The position numbers and the translations under genes were made by a program. The notes below the pieces were generated by a model. That model ran no database searches. It saw only the letters and a program-made list of their open reading frames with translations, and was not told the DNA's origin. Shown in pieces: positions 25,721 through 33,157 of a DNA stretch of 39,384 nt. The first letter of the stretch is position 1. Each line of letters begins with the position of its first letter. Origin of the DNA: Dehalococcoidia bacterium UBA2588 (lineage in GTDB: Bacteria > Chloroflexota > Dehalococcoidia > Lucifugimonadales > UBA3495); assembly GCA_002339805.1 (NCBI GenBank), contig DDKW01000020.1:90528-129911 (forward strand), given 5' to 3'.

Positions 25721-28480
25721 ATGGCAGATAAAATAACCATCCATATTGACGGTCAAGAAGTTCAAACCGAACCCGGTAAAATGGTTCTCGAGGCTGCTAT
25801 CGATGCAGGTATATACATTCCTTATCTGTGCTATCACCCAGGGATGAAGCCTTTTGGGGCGTGCAGAACTTGTGTTGTATCTGTTGTAGACGGTAGAGGA
25901 ATGCCCGCATCTTGCACTTTGCCAGTACAAGATGGAATGGAAATTAATAGTAATGTTCCAGAAGTTAATGATCTGAGAAAATCGATAATGAGTATGATGA
26001 TTGCAGAGCATCCAAATGGATGCCTTACGTGTCATCGTATAGATATATGTGGCCCAAGTGACGTATGTTTACGGCATGTAGACGTAAATGATAGATGCAT
26101 AACATGTCCTAAGAATGAACGTTGTGAATTCAAAGATACTGTAAGGTACTTAGGAATGGAATTGGAATCACACCTAGATTACAACTATAAATCATTACCG
26201 CTTGACCTTAAAGACCCTTTTTATGACAGGGATTACAATCTATGTATTACATGTGGACGTTGCGTTAGGGTTTGTGAAGAAGTGCGAGGAGACTCAGCTA
26301 TCGCATTTATAGACCGGGGAGGAAAAGCTCTTGTCGGGACTTCATTTGGTAGTTCTCTTCTTGAATCAGGTTGTGAATTTTGCGGAGCGTGCCTTGATGT
26401 ATGCCCCGTAGGCGCTTTGGTAGAGAAAGAAAATAAATGGGAGAAACCTAGAGAAGTAAAAAAGACCGTATGCACGCAATGCCCTGTGGGTTGTCAGCTC
26501 AATTTAGAGTTGAATGATTTTGGTCGAATGATAAGGGTAGTTCCTGAATTAGATTCTCCTGTTAATCATGGACAAGGATGCTATCGCAGTAAATTTGGAC
26601 TTGACTATTTAAATTCCACCTCTAGAATTCGGCATCCTCAAATTAGGAAAAACGGCCAACTGGAGAACGTATCCTGGGATGAGGCCATTGCTTATATTTG
26701 TGATAAATGGTCCAAAGGTTCTAAGTCGGAGTTCTCATTATTGACCGCGAGTGATAATACCAACGAAGAATTGTATTTATGGCAAAAACTAGTTCGTTCG
26801 TACATGGGAACTAATAATATTGATCAATCTACTAATCTCAAGCCAAAATTGACAGAGGCAATGCAAATTACATTGGGAATTGGAGCTGGTACAGGTTCAA
26901 TTTGGGATCTCACAGATTCTGAAGCTTGTTTAGTTTTTAATTCAAACATAACAGAAGAACACACTTTGGTCTCACTACCAATCAAGAAAGCCAGGAAATC
27001 CGGTGCGAAAATAGTAGTTTTGGATTCAAGAGAAACGGAAATGACTCGACATAGTGACTTGTGGCTAAGGCCTTATCCAGGAACAGAGAATTTGGTGCTA
27101 TTAGGGATCATGAAAATAATGTTGAGTGACGGATTAATATCTAAACAAGAATTGGAAGAACGTATCGATAATTCCGATGACTTAATAGAATTTGTTGAAA
27201 GTTTGGATTTAAAAAATATATCTATGAAATCCAAAGTAACTGAAGAAGCTCTTAATTCTGCTGCTAATTTGTTAAGCAAGTCTGAAAAGACTTCAATAAT
27301 ATATTCTTTAGATACCATAAGTTATGAGCAATCTGATGAGATTGTAGGACATTTGGTTAATATAAGTTTGATTACTGATTCATTGGGTAAAAAAGGAGGC
27401 GGAATTTATCCGATGAGACAAGGTGGTAATGAACAAGGGGCTCAAGACATGGGTTCTTTGCATAGAAGATTACCCGACGGAGTAGTTATTGCTGATACAG
27501 AGAATCCAGGAATTGGTTTAAATAAGTTGGAGGATTCAATAACTAATGGGAACATTAGTAGCATGTTAGTGATTGGTGAACTATTGAATGAAAGCCACCC
27601 AATTATCAATGGATTAAAAAACAAATTAAAAGACTTGGAATTCTTAGTAACTTTGGAAAGTTACCCCAGTGATCTTACTGATGATGCAGATGTTGTTCTT
27701 CCTCGCTTAACATTTGCTGAGAAGACTGGCACCTACACCAATTTAGAGCGACGGATTCAGAAAATTGTACCAGCAATGGAATTAAAGAATAATGAATCTA
27801 TATCTGAGATAGAATTGATAACGAGAATGTCAGATATATTGCAGATAGATGGATTAAGCTTTGATTCGGAGGCTTCTGTAATGGAAGAAATAGCATCTGT
27901 GGTGAGCAGTTATCAAGGAATTTCTTATGACTTGATTGATAAGAATGTCCAGTTAGTGTTTAGGTCTGGATATGATATGCCAAAGCCTACTCAAGAGTTG
28001 TATACCTCTTATAAGTCTCTAGGAGTACAGTGGCCATTAAATGAGGAACACAATAGCACAGAAAGATTATTTGAAACGCGACCAAAATTGAGTGCGAATA
28101 TTAACCAAAGCTTCGAAGATGTTTCTACTGATGAATGTTTCTTAGTGCAAGGTAGAGTTCTATTTATGGATAATGACCTATTTTCTATATCCGAAGAAGA
28201 TAATCACAATGTTATTCATAGACCAGATGTGTTTGAGTTAAACACCGAGTCAGCAGAAACAATGAAAATTGAAAATGGCGATAAAGTTACTCTACAGACT
28301 GATGAATATACTGCTGATGGTACTATTCGGATCAATAATGAATTGCCTGATGGCGTTATCGCTCATACGAGCTTATTTGGAGAGCTAGCTGTTGCTCTAC
28401 AAAACAATGATAAGATTAATCAGATGGCAGATGTACCAAAGTTAAGAATACTACCCGCTAGCTTAAATAAGAAGAGGTAA
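25721..28480 (+). CDS. NuoG / formate dehydrogenase alpha-like iron-sulfur molybdopterin-fold protein without catalytic Cys/Sec
   Basis: 919 residues. Order: plant-type [2Fe-2S] domain (C37, C48, C51, C65); His-Cys [4Fe-4S] motif (H97, C101, C104, C110) followed by a second CxxCxxxxxC set (C126, C129, C135); two [4Fe-4S] ferredoxin motifs (C175-C185 and C218-C228); the molybdopterin-oxidoreductase [4Fe-4S] domain (C251, C254, C258, C287); the molybdopterin fold; and a C-terminal MoCo-binding barrel. Segments such as GNEQGAQDMGSL near 569 closely resemble FdhA. At the FDH active site, where the family has Cys/Sec followed by His (LCHSP-type) after NNIDxC, this protein reads NNIDQSTNLKPK (365-376), so the nucleophile and His are gone. 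It is probably an electron relay like NuoG rather than a formate oxidase. ATG 25721; AGGAG is rather far upstream. Confidence 0.88.
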   Translation: MADKITIHIDGQEVQTEPGKMVLEAAIDAGIYIPYLCYHPGMKPFGACRTCVVSVVDGRGMPASCTLPVQDGMEINSNVPEVNDLRKSIMSMMIAEHPNGCLTCHRIDICGPSDVCLRHVDVNDRCITCPKNERCEFKDTVRYLGMELESHLDYNYKSLPLDLKDPFYDRDYNLCITCGRCVRVCEEVRGDSAIAFIDRGGKALVGTSFGSSLLESGCEFCGACLDVCPVGALVEKENKWEKPREVKKTVCTQCPVGCQLNLELNDFGRMIRVVPELDSPVNHGQGCYRSKFGLDYLNSTSRIRHPQIRKNGQLENVSWDEAIAYICDKWSKGSKSEFSLLTASDNTNEELYLWQKLVRSYMGTNNIDQSTNLKPKLTEAMQITLGIGAGTGSIWDLTDSEACLVFNSNITEEHTLVSLPIKKARKSGAKIVVLDSRETEMTRHSDLWLRPYPGTENLVLLGIMKIMLSDGLISKQELEERIDNSDDLIEFVESLDLKNISMKSKVTEEALNSAANLLSKSEKTSIIYSLDTISYEQSDEIVGHLVNISLITDSLGKKGGGIYPMRQGGNEQGAQDMGSLHRRLPDGVVIADTENPGIGLNKLEDSITNGNISSMLVIGELLNESHPIINGLKNKLKDLEFLVTLESYPSDLTDDADVVLPRLTFAEKTGTYTNLERRIQKIVPAMELKNNESISEIELITRMSDILQIDGLSFDSEASVMEEIASVVSSYQGISYDLIDKNVQLVFRSGYDMPKPTQELYTSYKSLGVQWPLNEEHNSTERLFETRPKLSANINQSFEDVSTDECFLVQGRVLFMDNDLFSISEEDNHNVIHRPDVFELNTESAETMKIENGDKVTLQTDEYTADGTIRINNELPDGVIAHTSLFGELAVALQNNDKINQMADVPKLRILPASLNKKR

Positions 28481-28485
28481 AGTAA

Positions 28486-29202
28486 ATGGCGATGCCTGAA
28501 GCCCAGTTGGTATCTAGAAATCAGGTAACCGAAGACCTAATGGTCATTAAGTTGGAATGTGTAGATACTAGTTTTACGTTCAAGCCCGGACAGTACTGTA
28601 CTTTGGGGATCGAAGGTATAGAGCGAGCTTATTCGATAGCATCCTCTCCACATGAGAAACATTTGGAGATATTTGTAGAATTAGTTCGTGATGGTGAATT
28701 GACTCCTAAAATATGGGAACTAGGAATAGGTGATAGAGTTTCTATAAGACCTCGCGCGAAAGGTATTTTTACTTTGAAGCCCGACTATCGTCATCATGTT
28801 ATGGTGGCTACTGTAACAGGCGTCTCACCTTATGTTAGCATGATCAGAAATCATTTGAATTCTAATGACGGCTTGGAACGGACATTTTATGTTTTGCTAG
28901 GCGCAAGTTATCATGATGAATTAGTATATGACGAAGAGCTACAAAATCTAGCGAATCAATATCCTGATGTTGTGCAATTTGTTCCAACAATAAGTAGACC
29001 AGGAGATTCACGAAATAACAGCTGGTCTGGGTTGACCGGTAGAGTCAATAATATAGTAAAGGATCAGTTAGTTACCAGAGAACTTCCTCAAAATGAAACA
29101 TTCATATATGCATGTGGACATCCTGGAATGATTGAATCAGTTAGGGAAGAAGTAGTAGATGATGGATGGAACTTCATAGAAGAGAGATTCTGGAAAGAAT
29201 AG
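28486..29202 (+). CDS. Ferredoxin/flavodoxin-NADP+ reductase-like flavoprotein
   Basis: 238 residues, FAD-binding and NAD(P)-binding domains of the FNR superfamily. The FAD motif is ERAYSIASSPHE near 48-59 (RxYS), preceded by FKPGQYCTLGI. The pyridine-nucleotide domain has VATVTGVSPYVSMIRN near 108-123 and YACGHPGMIESVREE near 207-221; the C-terminus ends EERFWKE, as in bacterial Fpr. It begins 6 nt after the FDH-like alpha gene and is clearly in the same operon, which suggests electron exchange between NADH, NADPH and ferredoxin or flavodoxin (inference). The partner carrier is not encoded in the window. Confidence 0.9.
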   Translation: MAMPEAQLVSRNQVTEDLMVIKLECVDTSFTFKPGQYCTLGIEGIERAYSIASSPHEKHLEIFVELVRDGELTPKIWELGIGDRVSIRPRAKGIFTLKPDYRHHVMVATVTGVSPYVSMIRNHLNSNDGLERTFYVLLGASYHDELVYDEELQNLANQYPDVVQFVPTISRPGDSRNNSWSGLTGRVNNIVKDQLVTRELPQNETFIYACGHPGMIESVREEVVDDGWNFIEERFWKE

Positions 29203-29250
29203 CCCTTCTTGTGAAGTACATTAAATTCTTAGAAGGAATTTGAGGCGGTT

Positions 29251-31827
29251 GTGACTTCTATTAGAGAACAGTATTTAAACGTTAAGACATCTTATGAGGA
29301 TGCGATACTGTTTTTTCGTATGGGCGATTTTTATGAATGTTTTGATGAAGACGCCAAAGTTATATCAGAAGAACTCGATTTAACATTGACTAAGAAAAGT
29401 CTTGGTAAAGGTGTCGTAGTTCCTCTGGCAGGTATACCTATCCATGCTTGCGATTCTTATTTGGGTAAATTGGTTAAAAATGGGCACAAAGTAGCTATAT
29501 GTGAACAACTGAGTGACCCTGCTGCTTCTAAAGGATTGGTTGATAGAGGAGTAGTTCGAGTCGTTACTCCTGGAACTGTATTCGAAGATCAATTTCTTGA
29601 TCAATTATCTAACAACTATTTGGTTTGTTTGAGAAAAAACGAAGGCCAAGTCGGATTAGCATATGTAGACATATCAACCGGAGAGTTTGCAGTGACCTGT
29701 GTAGAAGTAAATTCTTGTGAAACGGAATTGGTTAGGTTAGGTGCATCTGAAATCTTGGTTTGTGAATCAGATGCAACTTTTGTTAAATCTCTAAACGGCT
29801 ACAGTGTAAAACACGAAACTGACAATGTACTGACTGTGATTGGAGATCAGGATTTTGATTTGACGGTAAGTCATCAGTATGTTGTATCAGAAGGCCGGTT
29901 GGAAGATTTGAGCAATAATACAGAAGTTAATCAAGTAATGGCAGAAGCCGTATTAGGAATTTTAATTTATTTGGATAGAACCCATAAAATGATGTTTGAT
30001 CATCTTCAGTCTCCAATTGTGTATAAAACCGACGATTTTATGGTGCTGGATCAACAAACTAGGATTAATTTAGAGATATTTGATAATTATCAATCTTCTG
30101 AATCGCAAGCAAATTTATTTAAGACACTTAATTATACAAAGACTCCAATGGGGGGTAGGCTTCTAAAAAAATGGTTGGGTCAACCTTTGATAGATTGCAC
30201 AAGCATAACCAGGAGACTAAACGCTGTAGAGTGCTTAGTGAGAGATATTACTACTTTGGATCAAATTGAAAGTGCAATGGCAGATATATCTGATTTAGAA
30301 CGCATCACAGGCAAAATTAAGTTCAACAGAGCTAATCCTAATGATTTGTTAAGTTTGAAACATACGATCAATGAATCTAATAAATTGGTGGATTACTTGG
30401 ATGGATCTGGATACAAAGATATTCGAGATGTCTGCACTTTGTCTAGGATTACCACTGAAATAAGTAACCTTATAGAGTCTGCGATTATCCCTGATTGGGA
30501 AGGGAAAGTAGGAGAAGGCAAGATAATAAAAGAAGGTTTTTCTCAAGATCTTGATAAGCTTCGTCAAATATCTAAAAACACAAAAGATGTAATAGTGGAT
30601 TTGGAAATCAAGGAAAAAGAACGAACCGGAATAAAGAATTTACGTATTAGATTCAATCAAGTGTTTGGATATTTTATAGAAATTAGTAAGTCTAATTTAG
30701 ACAAAGTGCCTGATGATTATATTCGGAAACAGACCCTTACAAATGCTGAAAGATTTATTACGGCAGAATTGAAGGATTATGAATTAGAAATTCTTACTTC
30801 TACAGATAAGATCGATATATTGGAAAAGCAGTTATTTACCCAAATGTGTAGCCAAGTTTCAGCGTTTCATTTTTCTTTGCTATCTAGTTCTCAAGGGATC
30901 GCTAAATTAGATGTGATTTGTTCATATGCTAGGATGGCTATTCGCAATAAATATGTAAAGCCTAATATCACTGAAAACTCTGACATTAGTATATCTGGTG
31001 GTAGGCACCCAGTTGTAGAACAGGTCATTGGCGATAATAATTATATTGCAAATGATTTGTTACTTTCTAAGGAATCTGGGAATTTAATTGTTTTAACAGG
31101 ACCTAATATGGCTGGTAAGAGTACATATATACGTCAAACAGCGATTATTGTTCTTATGGCTCAAATAGGAAGCTTTGTCCCCGCTGATTTTGCAGAAATT
31201 GGGATAGTAGACCGAATATTTACCAGGATAGGCCTACAAGATGATTTGACCACGGGCCAATCGACTTTCATGGTGGAAATGTCTGAAACGGCAGATATAT
31301 TACTGCAAGCTACTGACAGGTCTCTTTTAATACTGGATGAAATAGGAAGAGGTACCAGTACATATGATGGGCTCGCAATTGCACAATCTGTTATTGAATA
31401 CATACATAATTCTCCTTTATTAAGCTGTAAGACATTATTTGCTACTCACTACCATGAGTTGAGTCAACTGGCTGATTCCCTGCCAAGGATAGAGAATTAT
31501 CATGTCGCGGTTTCTGAAAATAATGGGGAAATCGTTTTCCTGAGACGCATTTTGAAAGGTTCTTCTGATAAAAGCTATGGGATCCATGTTGCTAAATTAG
31601 CGGGCATGCCTAAATCGGTGTTGCTAAGAGCTGCAGAACTATTAGAATCTTTAGAAGGGCAGACTACTTTTAATAGTGATAATAAAAACGGCGAGATAAA
31701 AGGTTCCCAACTAACATTTAACTGGGCTTCGGAAGAACTATTAAAACAGATATCCGAAATTGATGTAAATAATATGACACCAATGGATGCTATGAATTTC
31801 TTGTACAAATTAAAATCTGAATTGTGA
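29251..31827 (+). CDS. mutS: DNA mismatch repair protein MutS
   Basis: Mismatch-recognition ATPase, 858 residues, full length. The N-terminal mismatch-binding motif is FFRMGDFYECF near 21-31 (the Phe-x-Glu that stacks on the mismatch). The core and clamp are followed by the ATPase: Walker A TGPNMAGKSTYIRQTA near 617-632, LTTGQSTFMVEM near 671, Walker B LLILDEIGRGTSTYDG near 693-708, and CKTLFATHYHEL near 729. The C-terminus is short. Start is GTG 29251 with GAGG upstream; initiation at the first family-like residues is consistent. It stops with TGA at 31825-31827, showing that TGA is a normal stop in this genome. An ArsC-like gene follows at 20 nt. Confidence 0.97.
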   Translation: MTSIREQYLNVKTSYEDAILFFRMGDFYECFDEDAKVISEELDLTLTKKSLGKGVVVPLAGIPIHACDSYLGKLVKNGHKVAICEQLSDPAASKGLVDRGVVRVVTPGTVFEDQFLDQLSNNYLVCLRKNEGQVGLAYVDISTGEFAVTCVEVNSCETELVRLGASEILVCESDATFVKSLNGYSVKHETDNVLTVIGDQDFDLTVSHQYVVSEGRLEDLSNNTEVNQVMAEAVLGILIYLDRTHKMMFDHLQSPIVYKTDDFMVLDQQTRINLEIFDNYQSSESQANLFKTLNYTKTPMGGRLLKKWLGQPLIDCTSITRRLNAVECLVRDITTLDQIESAMADISDLERITGKIKFNRANPNDLLSLKHTINESNKLVDYLDGSGYKDIRDVCTLSRITTEISNLIESAIIPDWEGKVGEGKIIKEGFSQDLDKLRQISKNTKDVIVDLEIKEKERTGIKNLRIRFNQVFGYFIEISKSNLDKVPDDYIRKQTLTNAERFITAELKDYELEILTSTDKIDILEKQLFTQMCSQVSAFHFSLLSSSQGIAKLDVICSYARMAIRNKYVKPNITENSDISISGGRHPVVEQVIGDNNYIANDLLLSKESGNLIVLTGPNMAGKSTYIRQTAIIVLMAQIGSFVPADFAEIGIVDRIFTRIGLQDDLTTGQSTFMVEMSETADILLQATDRSLLILDEIGRGTSTYDGLAIAQSVIEYIHNSPLLSCKTLFATHYHELSQLADSLPRIENYHVAVSENNGEIVFLRRILKGSSDKSYGIHVAKLAGMPKSVLLRAAELLESLEGQTTFNSDNKNGEIKGSQLTFNWASEELLKQISEIDVNNMTPMDAMNFLYKLKSEL

Positions 31828-31847
31828 AGGAGGTATTCACATCAATT

Positions 31848-32174
31848 ATGATCTATTACACATGGAATAAATGATCGACATGCAAAAAGACAAAAGAGTT
31901 ACTTTTGCAAAATAATTTTGACATTGTTGACAGAGATATCTTTGATAACCCGCTATCGGAGTCGGAAATTATGGAGTTCCTAAATTATACTGATATCGAC
32001 TATATCTTTGCTAAACGTAGTCCTTCTTTCAAGAAACTTGGGCTAGATATCGATGCTATGTCGGAACATGAGAAGATACTAGAAATGCTAAAGGAACCAA
32101 GATTAATCAGAAGACCTTTGGTTGTCTATAAAAACGAAATAGCAGTTGGTGCTGACGTCAAGAAACTGGTTTAG
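31848..32174 (+). CDS. ArsC/Spx-like redoxin, candidate selenoprotein (in-frame TGA = Sec9)
   Basis: Reading from ATG 31848 gives 108 residues if TGA 31872-31874 is read through: the N-terminus is MIYYTWNK-U-STCKK. The ArsC family normally has a Cys at this place (CSTC type), so the TGA replaces the attacking Cys of a CxxC (U9, C12). Downstream the family pattern is intact: YIFAKRSPSFKKLGLD, then MSEHEKILEMLKEPRLIRRP and VGADVKKL. Total length fits ArsC/Spx. A perfect AAGGAGGT (31827-31834) lies 13 nt before the ATG, and a SECIS-like hairpin follows the TGA. Likely a thiol/selenol oxidoreductase or arsenate reductase of the cytosol, co-transcribed with mutS. Alternatives: a nonsense mutation, a sequencing error, or a start at TTG 31905 that would lack the active site. 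Confidence 0.75.
31880..31924 (+). promoter_or_regulatory. Candidate bacterial SECIS element
   Basis: Directly after the in-frame TGA (31872-31874) the RNA can form a 6-bp stem CAAAAG (31891-31896) and CTTTTG (31902-31907) capped by the 5-nt loop AGTTA, with G as second loop base followed by U. The loop begins 22 nt after the TGA. This fits published bacterial SECIS rules: loop 16-37 nt from UGA, stem of at least 4 bp, G in the first two loop bases. An outer stem, ATGCAAAA (31880-31887) with TTTTG-A-CAT (31916-31924, one bulged A), extends it. A competing 7-bp stem TGCAAAA/TTTTGCA (31881-31887, 31903-31909) also exists. Confidence 0.6.
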
Positions 32175-32181
32175 TATAAGA

Positions 32182-32352
32182 TTAATTTGTAGAGAAATTG
32201 AATCTGAATTTGCTAGTTGGAGTCATTTCCTTCCATTTGCTTATATCAATAATTGAGATAGAAGGTGGTAGTTTTCGTTTAGGACGATCTTCTCCACCAC
32301 ATAGGAAATATTCCCATTTCAGTCTTTCTATGTTGAACAATTTGATTATCAT
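32182..32352 (-). CDS. Small hypothetical protein, 56 residues
   Basis: Open frame from ATG 32352 to TAA 32182-32184, beginning MIIKLFNIERLKWEYFLCGG, then a basic stretch RPKRKLPP and ending FNFSTN. It starts one base after the stop of the other 56-codon gene, so coupling of translation is possible; I see no separate ribosome binding site. There is one Cys and no membrane helix. It converges on the ArsC-like gene with a 7-nt gap. I do not recognise any family. Support is only position and an open frame of modest length. Confidence 0.4.
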   Translation of the reverse strand: MIIKLFNIERLKWEYFLCGGEDRPKRKLPPSISIIDISKWKEMTPTSKFRFNFSTN

Positions 32353-32353
32353 A

Positions 32354-32524
32354 TTATGATTGCTTTGGATCTATTACAAAAGGTTTTGATTTATCTATAA
32401 GCCCTGCTTTACTTAACACTCTGAAGGAAGCAGCCATTTCATCGTTAAGTTTTGGGAGTTCACTCAGTTTGCAATATATTTTATAGATAGGCGTAGGCTC
32501 ATCTTGTGTAGGGGTGTTGCGCAT
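32354..32524 (-). CDS. Small hypothetical protein, 56 residues
   Basis: Starts at ATG 32524 (MRNTPTQDEPTPIYKIYC) with a good AAGGAG 10 nt upstream, which decides against the earlier ATG 32545 because that site would lie inside the reading frame. It ends KPFVIDPKQS. Residues 10-50 look like a small globular fold with alternating hydrophobic positions (KIYCKLSELPKLNDEMAAS and FRVLSKAGLI). It has no signal peptide or membrane helix. I know no family for it. The second 56-codon gene follows after 1 nt. The clear ribosome binding site makes it more credible than its partner. Confidence 0.55.
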   Translation of the reverse strand: MRNTPTQDEPTPIYKIYCKLSELPKLNDEMAASFRVLSKAGLIDKSKPFVIDPKQS

Positions 32525-32544
32525 ATTTGTGAAACTCCTTAACA

Positions 32545-32718
32545 TAACACTTCATATGTGTTAAGTAACTAAGTTTTTGCTACAATGACTTGTAGAAGTT
32601 ACGGCAACAGTATAGGGACACAAAGTTACGGAAGCATTACGAGAGATGAGTTTTTACGGATTGATTTTCTGGTTATCAGTGATATTTCTGTGTTTTAATA
32701 ATTTAATGGATTAATATT
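32545..32718. promoter_or_regulatory. Intergenic region with several inverted and direct repeats
   Basis: About 170 nt between the divergent small gene and the HAD gene. It holds TAACAC/GTGTTA (32545-32550, 32558-32563; 7-nt spacer), the palindrome CTACAA-TGAC-TTGTAG (32580-32595), and a direct repeat AAGTTACGG at 32596-32604 and 32623-32631, 27 nt apart. No coding frame or convincing promoter pair was found. It is the longest stretch without a gene in the window and is probably a control region for one or both divergent units. Confidence 0.4.
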
Positions 32719-33156
32719 TTGAAAGTTTTTTTTGATGTAGATTATACGATTCTTGGCCTGGACAATTCTTTGAGGCCTGGCACTAAGGAAACATTCCAAA
32801 AATTGTTAGATGATGGGCATTCTATTTATATATGGTCTGGTATGGGAGAAAGATGGGAAGTCATAGAAGAACATGATTTAGGACAGTATGTATCTGGAGT
32901 ATATGAAAAACCCAAAGACAATTTTGATGCAAAATTTGAATCACTTAAAGTTCCAGAAGTGCCAGATTTTGTAATAGATGATTATCCTGAAATTGTAGCT
33001 CATTTCGGTGGGTTATGGGTTCAACCATTTTTTTTCCAGCGCAATATAGATGATGCTATGGCAACTATTTATGAAGTGATAACAGAAGTAGCAGCTACGA
33101 AAACCTCATCGAATAAGCATTACAAACCTAAAGGGACGATCTTACCTCTGTTTTAA
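32719..33156 (+). CDS. Small HAD-like hydrolase
   Basis: 145 residues. Motif I is VFFDVDYTILG at 3-13 (DxDxT, both Asp present), the motif II Ser is in IYIWSGMGERW near 36-46, a Lys follows in YEKPKDNFDAKF, and motif IV acids lie in PDFVIDDYPEI near 91-101. The cap domain is absent, so this is a minimal capless HAD, perhaps acting on a macromolecule or a nucleotide (inference). The last 20 residues are not conserved-looking. Start is TTG 32719 with no Shine-Dalgarno. mutL begins 1 nt after its stop, so the two are co-transcribed. Confidence 0.75.
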   Translation: MKVFFDVDYTILGLDNSLRPGTKETFQKLLDDGHSIYIWSGMGERWEVIEEHDLGQYVSGVYEKPKDNFDAKFESLKVPEVPDFVIDDYPEIVAHFGGLWVQPFFFQRNIDDAMATIYEVITEVAATKTSSNKHYKPKGTILPLF

Positions 33157-33157
33157 T

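Noticed and set aside
31872..31874. Genome-wide reading of TGA as a sense codon
   Set aside because: TGA ends mutS, nfo, the E1 alpha gene and the HAD gene at family-typical lengths, so the normal code applies.
31905..32174. ArsC-like gene starting at TTG 31905 as a complete 89-residue protein
   Set aside because: It would lack the active-site motif, has no ribosome binding site at that position, and ignores the strong AAGGAGGT and in-frame ATG upstream of the TGA.
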